This document shows positions 17,837 to 25,648 of a stretch of DNA of 64,000 bases, piece by piece. This DNA is from Stappia taiwanensis. GTDB taxonomy: Bacteria; Pseudomonadota; Alphaproteobacteria; Rhizobiales; Stappiaceae. Position 1 is the first letter of the stretch; the number at the start of each line of letters is the position of its first letter. The notes beneath the pieces are model-generated. The model did no database searches. It had not been told where the DNA came from and saw only the letters and a program-made list of their open reading frames with translations. The position numbers and the translations under genes are program-made. The stretch covers positions 62,001 through 126,000 of the forward strand of contig NZ_BMCR01000001.1 in the NCBI RefSeq assembly GCF_014635285.1, written 5' to 3'.

Positions 17837-18856
17837 TCAGATTTCCATCACGATCCGTCCATCGATCGTGCCGGCGCGCATCCGGTCGAAGATGGCGTTG
17901 ATGTTGTCGAGACGGTCGGTGGTGTAATGGGCGGCGACCTTGCCTTCGGCGGCGAATTGCATCGCCTCGGCCAGGTCGTTGCGCGTGCCGACGATGGAGC
18001 CGCGAATGGTCTTGCGGTTCAGCACCGTGTCGAAGATCGGCAGCGGGAAGTCGCCTGGCGGCAGGCCGACAAGGCTCATGGTGCCGCCGCGTGCCAGCAT
18101 GTGAAAGCCCTGGCTGAATGACTTCGGCGAAACGGCGGTGACAAGCACGCCTTCCGCCCCGCCGCCCTTCTGCACCTCTGCCGCGGGATCGGCTTCGAGC
18201 GCATTGATCGTCAGGTCGGCGCCGAGATCGCGCGCCAGCGCCAGCTTGTCCTCGGCGATATCGACGGCGATGACGTGAAAGCCCATCGCCTTGGCGTATT
18301 GCACCGCCATATGGCCAAGCCCGCCGATGCCGGTGATGACCACGGTCTGGCCGGGCCGGGCCTCGGTTTCCTTCAGGCCCTTGTAGACGGTGACCCCGGC
18401 GCACAACACCGGCGCAGCCGGGTTGAACTCCAGCCCGTCGGGCAGATGCCCCACGTAGTCCGGGTCGGCGAGAACGTAATCGGCAAAGCCGCCATTGACG
18501 CTGTAGCCGGTGTTCTGCTGGTCGCCGCACAGGGTTTCCCAGCCACCGACGCAGTGCTTGCAGTGGCCGCAGGCCGTGTGCAGCCACGGCACGCCGACCC
18601 GGTCGCCTTCCTTGACGGAAGTAACTCCGGCGCCGACGGCGGCCACATGGCCGACGCCCTCATGCCCGGGAATGAACGGCGGCTGCGGCTTGACCGGCCA
18701 GTCGCCCTCGGCGGCATGAAGGTCGGTGTGGCACACGCCGCTGGCGGCGATCTTGACAATGATCTTGCCGGGCGCGACCTCCGGCTTGGCGACTTCGGAA
18801 ATCTGGAGCGGGGCTCCGAATTCCCGGACAACGGCCGCTTTCATGGTGCTTGACAT
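17837..18856 (-). CDS. adhP: Zinc-dependent alcohol dehydrogenase (AdhP type)
   Basis: NAD-dependent medium-chain alcohol dehydrogenase of 339 residues, preferring primary alcohols in characterised relatives. Catalytic zinc ligands are in VCHTDLHAAEGD (about 41-52) and GHEGVG (about 65-70). Structural zinc cysteines are in CGHCKHCVGGWETLC (about 96-110). The NAD-binding motif GIGGLG is near residue 176. ATG 18856 has a good GGAGG site at the right distance, and an internal ATG four codons on is less likely. The gene is convergent with iolB and not obviously part of inositol metabolism. Confidence 0.92.
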   Translation of the reverse strand: MSSTMKAAVVREFGAPLQISEVAKPEVAPGKIIVKIAASGVCHTDLHAAEGDWPVKPQPPFIPGHEGVGHVAAVGAGVTSVKEGDRVGVPWLHTACGHCKHCVGGWETLCGDQQNTGYSVNGGFADYVLADPDYVGHLPDGLEFNPAAPVLCAGVTVYKGLKETEARPGQTVVITGIGGLGHMAVQYAKAMGFHVIAVDIAEDKLALARDLGADLTINALEADPAAEVQKGGGAEGVLVTAVSPKSFSQGFHMLARGGTMSLVGLPPGDFPLPIFDTVLNRKTIRGSIVGTRNDLAEAMQFAAEGKVAAHYTTDRLDNINAIFDRMRAGTIDGRIVMEI

Positions 18857-18994
18857 GCTGCCTCCTTCCCACGGTCAGCGATGGACGAGAGAGACCGGGC
18901 AGGCCGCATCGGCCCGTCCGGCTGGAAACAGCATAGTCCAGGATCGGTTACCGCGCGTTGCGGAAGATCAACCGCAGGTGCCGAAAGGCGCGGT

Positions 18995-19606
18995 TCAGGC
19001 CCAGATCAGAGCGGCGCCGGCCAGCGCGGTCAGGCCGCCAAGTACCCGGGTGACGGCAAGGCCGGACAGGCCGGACCGTCCGAACAGCACGCCGGCGCCA
19101 TAGCCGATGGCAAGGCCAGCGCCATGCAGCAGTGCGGTTGCCAGGGCAAAGCCCGCCCCATAGGCAATCTGCGTTGCCGCGCCGATTTCCCCGCCATGGG
19201 CATGGCCATGGAACAGGGCGAAGGCGGCCACGATCACCGCGCAAGGTCCGACCGGCAGACGGACGGCGAGGGCGGCGAGCAGGCCGATGGCGACCACCGA
19301 AGCGAGAATCGCCGGCTCAACGAACGGGAGCGGCACGCCGGCGATGGCGAGCACGAAGCCAGCGAGCATTGCGCCGACAAAGGCGGCCGGAACGCCGAGC
19401 AGCGCCTTGCCGCCGATCTGCCAGGCCCAGAGGCCGACAGCGACCATGGCCAGGATGTGATCGGCACCGAACATCGGATGGGAGAAGCCGGCGGCGAAGG
19501 AGCCGTGCTCGCCGGGGTTGAGATGGGCGAGCGCCGGGGTGGCGCCGGTGGCAAGCGCCGCGCTCGCGGCGGTCAGGGCAAGCGCGGGGCGCAGATATCT
19601 GGTCAT
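18995..19606 (-). CDS. HupE/UreJ-family permease
   Basis: A 203-residue membrane protein with a cleavable-looking signal (about 1-27, ending TPALA) and roughly six hydrophobic segments. The family motif HPMFGADHILAM at 43-54 and a HGHAHGGEIG stretch near the middle give the His/Asp residues thought to bind nickel or cobalt. Family members accompany hydrogenase or urease genes. Neither is present here, so the substrate is open and a role in metal supply is inference. It is divergent from the V-ATPase operon. Confidence 0.85.
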   Translation of the reverse strand: MTRYLRPALALTAASAALATGATPALAHLNPGEHGSFAAGFSHPMFGADHILAMVAVGLWAWQIGGKALLGVPAAFVGAMLAGFVLAIAGVPLPFVEPAILASVVAIGLLAALAVRLPVGPCAVIVAAFALFHGHAHGGEIGAATQIAYGAGFALATALLHGAGLAIGYGAGVLFGRSGLSGLAVTRVLGGLTALAGAALIWA

Positions 19607-19961
19607 TCGGTGATCCTTGTCTATCAGTCGATCGAGCGCCCCGGAGTGGGTCGCGCCTTGAATTGCCGGCTCCCTCCGCTGGGGCGAAGGGCACGGGTCC
19701 GGCGGCCGCGATGCTATGATTGGCGACCGCGTGCCGACAAGCTCAAATATTGATCTTTACCGATCTTTCGGTGCGCTTTCGCCGTGCTGCACGCCGGGCT
19801 TGTGATCTTGCCGGTGATCCCTTGCACTGGGGAGATCGTCATGCGCTTGATATTTTTTGCGTTGCACAATGAAAGGGCGGCGGCAATACTCGGCACACGT
19901 GCTGCGGTCATCGCCCGGGGGCGCATACCCTGGGGTCGGCAACGAGAACGAGGGATAAATC
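19607..19961. other. Divergent intergenic region between hupE-like gene and V-ATPase operon
   Basis: This 355-bp stretch has no gene. It must hold the promoters of both flanking units. A weak sigma-70-like pair, TTGCAC (about 19862) and AATACT (about 19885) with a 17-bp spacer, points toward the ATPase operon. No cobalamin riboswitch (B12 box) was recognised upstream of the permease gene. Confidence 0.4.
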
Positions 19962-21332
19962 ATGCTGGTGTCCCATACACGCATTGTCGATATCGTTGGC
20001 GACATCATCCGAATTCGCGCTGGCGCCGGCGCTGGAAAGGGCGAGGGGCAACCCTGTCTCGGCGATCTTGCCCGGGTGACCAGCGACAATGGCTTTGCCT
20101 CGCTGGCGCAGGTCATCGGCATCGATGGCGAAATGGTTTCCCTTCAGGTCAATTCGGGCACCAAGGGACTGCCCAACAACGCCGAGGTGCGTTTCCTCGG
20201 CGAAGCGATGCAGGTTACCTTCTCCGGCAGCATTCTCGGTCGGGTGTTCGACGGCGCGGGCGTGCCGATCGACCGGGGGCCGGATCTGTCGCATGACCCG
20301 GCCATTCCCATCGGCGGTCCCTCGGCCAATCCGATGAAGCGGGTGCTGGCCTCGCGCATGATCCGCACCGACGTGCCGATGATCGACGTGTTCAACTGCC
20401 TCGTGGAAAGCCAGAAGATCCCGATCTTTTCCGTCTCCGGCGAGCCGTACAACCCGTTTCTGGCGCGCATCGGCATCCAGGCGGATGCGGATGTTGTGGT
20501 GTTCGGCGGGCTTGGGCTGATCTTCGACGATTACGCCTTCTTCCGGAAACAGTTCGAGGATGCCGGCGTCTTCCCGCGCACGGTGATGTTCGTCAATCAG
20601 GCCTCCGATCCGGTGGTGGAGCGGCTGCTGGTGCCGGACATGGCGCTGGCGGTGGCGGAGAAATTCGCCGTCGAGGAAGGCAAGCGCGTTCTGGTGCTCC
20701 TGACCGACATGACCGCCTTCGCCGATGCGCTGAAGGAAGTGTCGATTGCCATGGAGCGGGTGCCGGCAAACCGGGGCTATCCGGGCGATCTTTATTCGCA
20801 ACTGGCGCGGCGCTACGAAAAAGCCTGTGATTTCCGCGGCTCCGGCTCGGTGACCATCCTGTCGGTGACGACGATGCCCGGCAATGACGTCACCCATCCG
20901 GTGCCGGACAACACCGGCTACATCACCGAGGGCCAGTTCTATCTGCACAGCGGTGTGCTCGACCCGTTCGGCTCCCTGTCGCGGCTGAAGCAGCATGTGA
21001 TCGGCAAGGTCACGCGCGAGGATCACGGCCAGATCATGAACACCATGATCCGGTTCTATTCCGGTGCGCGCGAGGCGGAGCAGAAACAGTCGATGGCCTT
21101 TGAGCTCTCCGACTATGACCTGCAGCTCCTGCGCTTCGGCACGCTGTTCCGCGAGCGGTTCATGAACATCGAGGTGTCCATGCCGCTGGAGACCGCACTG
21201 GATCTGTGCTGGCAGACCTTGGCGGAATGCTTCCAGCCCGAGCAGCTCTTGATGAAGCAGGATCTTATCGACCGGTACTTCCCGCATCAGAACGGCGAGG
21301 CCAATCAGGCGAAGGTCGAGGCGGTGGGATGA
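19962..21332 (+). CDS. ntpB: V-type ATPase subunit B
   Basis: Non-catalytic nucleotide-binding-fold subunit of the V1 hexamer, 456 residues, first gene of the operon. It begins with the V-type B N-terminus (RIVDIVGDIIRI) and contains GRVFDGAGVPID, NPMKR, PIFSVSGEPYNPFLARI and DMTAFADALKEVS. It lacks a Walker A motif, as expected of B subunits. The C-terminus ends near LIDRYFPHQ. It overlaps the next gene by four bases (ATGA). In other V-ATPase operons B follows A directly. Here A is six genes away at the 3' end. Confidence 0.94.
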   Translation: MLVSHTRIVDIVGDIIRIRAGAGAGKGEGQPCLGDLARVTSDNGFASLAQVIGIDGEMVSLQVNSGTKGLPNNAEVRFLGEAMQVTFSGSILGRVFDGAGVPIDRGPDLSHDPAIPIGGPSANPMKRVLASRMIRTDVPMIDVFNCLVESQKIPIFSVSGEPYNPFLARIGIQADADVVVFGGLGLIFDDYAFFRKQFEDAGVFPRTVMFVNQASDPVVERLLVPDMALAVAEKFAVEEGKRVLVLLTDMTAFADALKEVSIAMERVPANRGYPGDLYSQLARRYEKACDFRGSGSVTILSVTTMPGNDVTHPVPDNTGYITEGQFYLHSGVLDPFGSLSRLKQHVIGKVTREDHGQIMNTMIRFYSGAREAEQKQSMAFELSDYDLQLLRFGTLFRERFMNIEVSMPLETALDLCWQTLAECFQPEQLLMKQDLIDRYFPHQNGEANQAKVEAVG

Positions 21333-21952
21333 GCCGGGTCGCGCTCAACAAGTCCTCGCTGGCCCGCGAAATAGGGCATCTTGCCGAATACCGGCGCTTT
21401 TTGCCCTCGCTGGAGTTGAAGCGGCTGCAGATCGTCTCCGAGCGGGCGCGGGCGAAGACCGAGGCGGCCCGTCTCGACGAGGACGTGAAGACGCTGGTGG
21501 CGAAGACCGGCGCCGCCTTGCCGATGCTGGCCAATGAAGACGTTCCGCTCGATGGGCTTGTGACCCTGGAGCATGTGGAGGTGAGCGCGCGCAACCTCTC
21601 CGGAACCTTGCTGCCTGTGTTGGGCGAAGTCAGGATTTCGGTGCGCGACTATCCGCGTCTCGGGCGACCGCATTGGGTCGACGCGGTTGTCACCGCCTTG
21701 CGCGAGCTGATCCGCCTGCAGCTGGAACGGGATATCGCTCATGCGCGGCTGGAAACGCTGATCGAGGCGGAGCGGGTGATTTCCCGCCGGGTCAATCTGT
21801 TCGAGAAGGTGCTGATCCCCCGTGCCGAAGACAACATCCGCCGGATCTGCATGGCGCTTGCCGATGCGGATCGGGAAGCGGTGATCCGCGCCAAGCTGGC
21901 AAAGCGCAAGACCGCCGCGCGGGCGGCGGGCGCGAGGATGGCCGAGCTATGA
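21329..21952 (+). CDS. ntpD: V-type ATPase subunit D (central stalk)
   Basis: The 207-residue rotor-shaft subunit that turns inside the V1 hexamer. It is mostly helical: an N-terminal coiled coil (about 5-60, LARE...LKRLQIVSERARAKTEAARLDEDVK), a variable middle, and a C-terminal coiled coil ending in RRVNLFEKVLIPRAEDNIRRI, which is the conserved subunit D signature. The start codon sits in the ATGA overlap with subunit B, and the stop overlaps subunit I in the same way, so all three are translationally coupled. Confidence 0.9.
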   Translation: MSRVALNKSSLAREIGHLAEYRRFLPSLELKRLQIVSERARAKTEAARLDEDVKTLVAKTGAALPMLANEDVPLDGLVTLEHVEVSARNLSGTLLPVLGEVRISVRDYPRLGRPHWVDAVVTALRELIRLQLERDIAHARLETLIEAERVISRRVNLFEKVLIPRAEDNIRRICMALADADREAVIRAKLAKRKTAARAAGARMAEL

Positions 21953-23745
21953 CCATCGTCCCCCTGCGCAAGGTCAGCCTGCTGGGCATGCTGGAAGACA
22001 AGGAGGCGGTGCTTGACGCGGCGCAGGCCTTCGGCGGCTTGCATCTGATCCCCATGCGCAATGCGCAAAAGGAGCTGGAAGCGGTGCCCAGCGGCACCGG
22101 GCGCGAGGCGATGAACGCCCTGCGCTGGCTGATGGACTGCCCGGCGCCGCGCCGGGTGATCACCCGCGACGAGGGTTTCGACGTGCAGGCGGTGATCACC
22201 GCCGCAGGCGAGAACCGGCGCGCCCTGCGCCAGGCGGAGGACGAGAAGGCGGCGCTGCTCAAGCGCATTGCCGATGTCGGCCGCTGGGGCGAGTTCGCTT
22301 TTCCCGATGTGGCGGAGCTCGGCGGCTATCGCCTCTGGTTTTATGAGGTGCCGCTTGGTCAGGAAAAGCGGCTGAAGCCGGCCGGCCTGACCGTCGAGAC
22401 GGTCTATCGCGACCGTCGGACAGCCTTCATGGTCGTGCTGTCGCCGGACGAACCACCGGCCTCGGCCATGCCGGTGCCGCGTGTGCATATCGGCGCCCAT
22501 GCGCTGTCGGCGCTGGAGACCCAGCTTGAGGCGGTGGAGGTCCGGCTCGACGATCTGTGGATGCAGCGCCGCGACCTGAGCAAGTGGCGGATGCTGCTTG
22601 CCGGCAATCTCGCCCGTGCCCGGGACAGCGCGGCGCGGCGGCGGGCGGCGCTGGAGACAGCCGAGGTCGGACGTATCTTCGTCATGCAGGCCTGGGCGCG
22701 GGCCGATCAGGTCGAGGAAATCGAGCGGTTGGCCGCCCGCCTCGGCATCGCCGCCCACGTGGAAAAGCCGGGCGGAGATGACGCGCCGCCGACCCTTCTG
22801 GAAAACGCGCCCGGGCTGGCCGCTGGCGAGAATCTGGTCGAGTTCTACCAGACCCCGGGGTATCGCGGCTGGGATCCGTCGGCCATCGTCTACGTGTCCT
22901 TCATCGTCTTCTTCGGCATGATCATGACCGATGCGGGCTACGGCCTGTTGCTGCTGGCGCTGCTGTTCGCCTTCCGTGGCCGGTTTTCCGGCTCGGCGAC
23001 CAGCCGGCGGATGCTGGTGATGGGATACTGGCTGGCGCTGTCCACAACGGTATTTGGCGTGCTGACCGGCAGTTATTTCGGCGTCGAGCCAAAGGCGGGC
23101 ACCGTCTTCGCCCGCCTCAATCTGGTGGATCTTGCCAATGTGGACGCGATGATGAAGGTCACCGTCGGCATCGGCGTTCTGCATCTCGTCATCGCCAATC
23201 TGGTCAGCGCCTGGCACGGGCGGGGGACCGTCGGCCGGCTTCCGCCGCTTGGCTGGTGTCTGGTGGCGCTGGGTGGGCTCACCGCCTATCTCGCCGGTGG
23301 AACTGGCGTGATCGCGGATCTCGGCATCGCCGGCATCGCTCTTGGGCTTTGCGTTGTGGCCGTCTTCGCCAGCGACCGTCCGGTTTCCTCCCTGCGCGGC
23401 CTTGGCGCGCGGGTGGCCGCCGGGCTCATGGGGCTGGCCCGGGTGGTGAATATCTTCAGCGATGTGCTCAGCTACATGCGCCTGTTCGCCCTCGGTCTCG
23501 CGGCCGCGTCGCTGGCGGCAACCATCAACGCCCAGGCCGGGCAACTGGTGCATGCGGTGCCTGGCGTCGGCGTGCTGCTGGCGCTGGTGGTGCTGGTGGC
23601 CGGGCATGCCATCAACATGGGGTTGGGGCTGATCGCCGGCACCGTTCACGGGCTGCGGCTCAACGTCATCGAATTCTTCAATTGGGGCATGTCGGAAGAG
23701 GGGCGTCCATTCCGCCCGTTCCGCAAAGAGGAGACACGCTTGTGA
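21949..23745 (+). CDS. ntpI: V-type ATPase subunit I (membrane stator, a-like)
   Basis: A 598-residue stator subunit. The N-terminal half (about 1-310) is cytoplasmic with coiled coils. From about 315 onward there are seven or eight hydrophobic segments, beginning near IVYVSFIVFFGMIMTDAGYGLLLLALLF. The last quarter has FSDVLSYMRLFALGLAAASLA, which holds the conserved Arg needed for ion transfer against the K ring, and GHAINMGLGLIAGTVHGLRLNVIEFF. Start at 21949 is set by the ATGA overlap with subunit D. The stop overlaps the K start. Confidence 0.92.
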   Translation: MTIVPLRKVSLLGMLEDKEAVLDAAQAFGGLHLIPMRNAQKELEAVPSGTGREAMNALRWLMDCPAPRRVITRDEGFDVQAVITAAGENRRALRQAEDEKAALLKRIADVGRWGEFAFPDVAELGGYRLWFYEVPLGQEKRLKPAGLTVETVYRDRRTAFMVVLSPDEPPASAMPVPRVHIGAHALSALETQLEAVEVRLDDLWMQRRDLSKWRMLLAGNLARARDSAARRRAALETAEVGRIFVMQAWARADQVEEIERLAARLGIAAHVEKPGGDDAPPTLLENAPGLAAGENLVEFYQTPGYRGWDPSAIVYVSFIVFFGMIMTDAGYGLLLLALLFAFRGRFSGSATSRRMLVMGYWLALSTTVFGVLTGSYFGVEPKAGTVFARLNLVDLANVDAMMKVTVGIGVLHLVIANLVSAWHGRGTVGRLPPLGWCLVALGGLTAYLAGGTGVIADLGIAGIALGLCVVAVFASDRPVSSLRGLGARVAAGLMGLARVVNIFSDVLSYMRLFALGLAAASLAATINAQAGQLVHAVPGVGVLLALVVLVAGHAINMGLGLIAGTVHGLRLNVIEFFNWGMSEEGRPFRPFRKEETRL

Positions 23746-24191
23746 CTGAACTCCTTCTCGTTCTTGGGTGGGTCGGTCTCTTCGCGCCGGTGGCGCTTGG
23801 GGCCATCGGCAGCAGCATTGGCTGTGCCCGCGCGGGCAGCGCGGCGATTGGCGCGATGCTCGACACCGAGTCCGGCTATGGCCGGTTCATCGGCGTGTCG
23901 CTGATGCCGTCCTCCCAGGTGATCTACGGCATCGTCATCATGTTTTCGCTGCAGCGCGATCCCATGACCGCCGAGGCCGCGACCGCGATCTTCGGCATCG
24001 GCCTGCTGGCGGGCATTGCCCTGCTTTACATTGGCCTGCGCCAGGGGGACGTCCTTGCCTCGGCCATCAGTGCCTCCAAGGCCAAGCCGGAAATCTTCGG
24101 CATCTCGCTGGCACCGGCGGCGGTGCTGGAAGGCTTCGCGGTGTTCGCGCTGGTGTTCGCGCTGGTGCTGAGCGGTACCATTCCGGGGTAA
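23742..24191 (+). CDS. ntpK: V-type ATPase subunit K (proteolipid rotor)
   Basis: The 149-residue c-ring subunit with four transmembrane helices (two hairpins). The ion carboxylate is Glu130 in helix 4 (AAVLEGFAVF). Residues corresponding to the Na+ ligands of Enterococcus NtpK are Met55 for Leu61, Ser58 for Thr64, Gln59 for Gln65, Gln101 for Gln110 and Glu130 for Glu139, so a sodium pump is plausible. Start is GTG 23742, overlapping the subunit I stop (GTGA). The open frame continues upstream inside subunit I but is not coding there. Confidence 0.88.
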   Translation: MTELLLVLGWVGLFAPVALGAIGSSIGCARAGSAAIGAMLDTESGYGRFIGVSLMPSSQVIYGIVIMFSLQRDPMTAEAATAIFGIGLLAGIALLYIGLRQGDVLASAISASKAKPEIFGISLAPAAVLEGFAVFALVFALVLSGTIPG

Positions 24192-24219
24192 CCACGCCGC
24201 AACGAACGGGAACAGGATC

Positions 24220-24921
24220 ATGGCAAAGACGGGCGACAACAATACCGTTCCAAGCGCGGCGGGCGAGGGCGTTCAGGCGCTGATCGACCGGCTGCGCGGC
24301 GAGGGGATCGCCGCCGGACAAGAGCAGGCCGAGGCCCTGCTGGCCTCCGCCCGTGCCAAGGCGGAGGCGATCATCGCCGAGGCGGAGGCCCAGGCGGCGC
24401 ATCTGCGCGAGGCGGCACACAAGGATGCGGAAGCGGAAAAGGCGGCAACGGCGGATGCCCTGAAGATCGCCGCCCGCGATGTGGTGCTCAGCCTGCGCAA
24501 CGAGATTGCCGCCCGCATTGGCGAGGAAACCTCGCGTCTTTTGCGCGAATCCTTCGCCGACGAAGCTTTCCTGCAAAAGCTGATCCTGGCGATGGCCGGG
24601 CGGGCGCGGCAGGATGCGGACATGGATGGCGCCGATCAGGTGGAGATCGAGTTGCCGGAGCGGGTCGTCACCTTCGAGGAATTGCGCCGCTCGCCCGAAG
24701 AGGCGCGCGAGGGCACCCTCAGCCATTTCGTCGTGTCGCTGGCCGCCAATGTGCTGCGCGAGGGGGTGACCTTCAGCGCCGGGCCGGGGTTCGAGGGCAT
24801 TCGCATCCGCATTGTCGACAAGGACCTGACGGTCAACGTCACCGAGGAGGCGATTGCGCCGCTGCTCATGAAGCACCTTCAGCCGCGCTTTCATGCGGTG
24901 ATGGATGGCGTGGTGCGTTGA
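24220..24921 (+). CDS. ntpE: V-type ATPase subunit E (peripheral stalk)
   Basis: A 233-residue stalk subunit. The N-terminal half is a long Ala/Glu-rich coiled coil (about 15-105, with AEALLASARAKAEAIIAEAEAQ) and the C-terminal half a globular domain that binds the top of V1. It ends LLMKHLQPRFHAVM. It begins 28 bp after subunit K, the widest gap in the operon. A separate subunit G/H partner, which pairs with E in Enterococcus and Thermus, is not encoded nearby. Confidence 0.88.
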   Translation: MAKTGDNNTVPSAAGEGVQALIDRLRGEGIAAGQEQAEALLASARAKAEAIIAEAEAQAAHLREAAHKDAEAEKAATADALKIAARDVVLSLRNEIAARIGEETSRLLRESFADEAFLQKLILAMAGRARQDADMDGADQVEIELPERVVTFEELRRSPEEAREGTLSHFVVSLAANVLREGVTFSAGPGFEGIRIRIVDKDLTVNVTEEAIAPLLMKHLQPRFHAVMDGVVR

Positions 24922-24925
24922 TCTC

Positions 24926-25648
24926 ATGCCCGGCCGCTACGAGTATGTCACCCTTGCCGCCAGTCTTCCCTATCTGGGCCGGCTTTTCACCGAGGCGCAT
25001 CTGCCGATCTCCCGGTTTCGGCTGGAAGCCCGGCTGGACCAGCTTAGCGCGGAGCATCGGACACTGCTTGACGAGATCGTCGCGGCGATTGCCTGGGACC
25101 GGGTGGCGCAACTGGACAGCGATGCGCAAATCATCGACCGCTGCCGGCAGGTGATGGAGCGGCTTGAGGCCTATCCCGCGTTGCAGGAGATCCTGCGGGC
25201 CCGGCTGGAAATGCGCACCATCGTCGCGGCCTTGCGGCGGCGGCACGATGGCGCGGTGGATGCGGGCGAAATTGCCGACTGGGGCTATGGCCGCTGGCTT
25301 GGCACCATGCGCGCCAACTGGTCCGATCCGGCCTTCGGTCTCGGTCATTTCATGCCCTGGGTCGGCGAGGCGCAGGCGAAGCTGATGCAGGATGACCGGA
25401 TCGGCCTGGAGCGGGTGATCCTGTCGGAGGGCTTCCGGCAGATGGACCGGCTGGCCGAGGGCCACGAGTTCGATTTCGAGGCGGTGGTGATCTACGTGCT
25501 GCGCTGGCGGCTGGTGGAGCGCTGGCGCCAGTATGACGCGGAGCGGGCTACGGCGCGGCTCGGCGGTTTGCTTGACGCGGCCATGGATGCCGCGCCCTCC
25601 GACGGCATTGCCGCCGGTGTGTTCACCCATCGGGAGATCGCTTCATGA
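24926..25648 (+). CDS. DUF2764 family protein, V-ATPase-associated
   Basis: A 240-residue soluble, helical, Arg/Glu-rich protein starting MPGRYEYVTLAASLPYLG. Its position between E and A and its general look match the DUF2764 protein found between the same two genes in Bacteroidetes and Chlamydia V-ATPase operons. It may stand in for subunit C, which links rotor and ring, because no ordinary C gene is present (inference). ATG 24926 lies four bases after the E stop, and the 3' end overlaps the A start (ATGA). Family assignment is from memory of N-terminal pattern and context. Confidence 0.7.
   Translation: MPGRYEYVTLAASLPYLGRLFTEAHLPISRFRLEARLDQLSAEHRTLLDEIVAAIAWDRVAQLDSDAQIIDRCRQVMERLEAYPALQEILRARLEMRTIVAALRRRHDGAVDAGEIADWGYGRWLGTMRANWSDPAFGLGHFMPWVGEAQAKLMQDDRIGLERVILSEGFRQMDRLAEGHEFDFEAVVIYVLRWRLVERWRQYDAERATARLGGLLDAAMDAAPSDGIAAGVFTHREIAS

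Noticed and set aside
19607-19800. Cobalamin riboswitch before the HupE-type gene
   Set aside because: No B12-box sequence was found on the minus strand leader.
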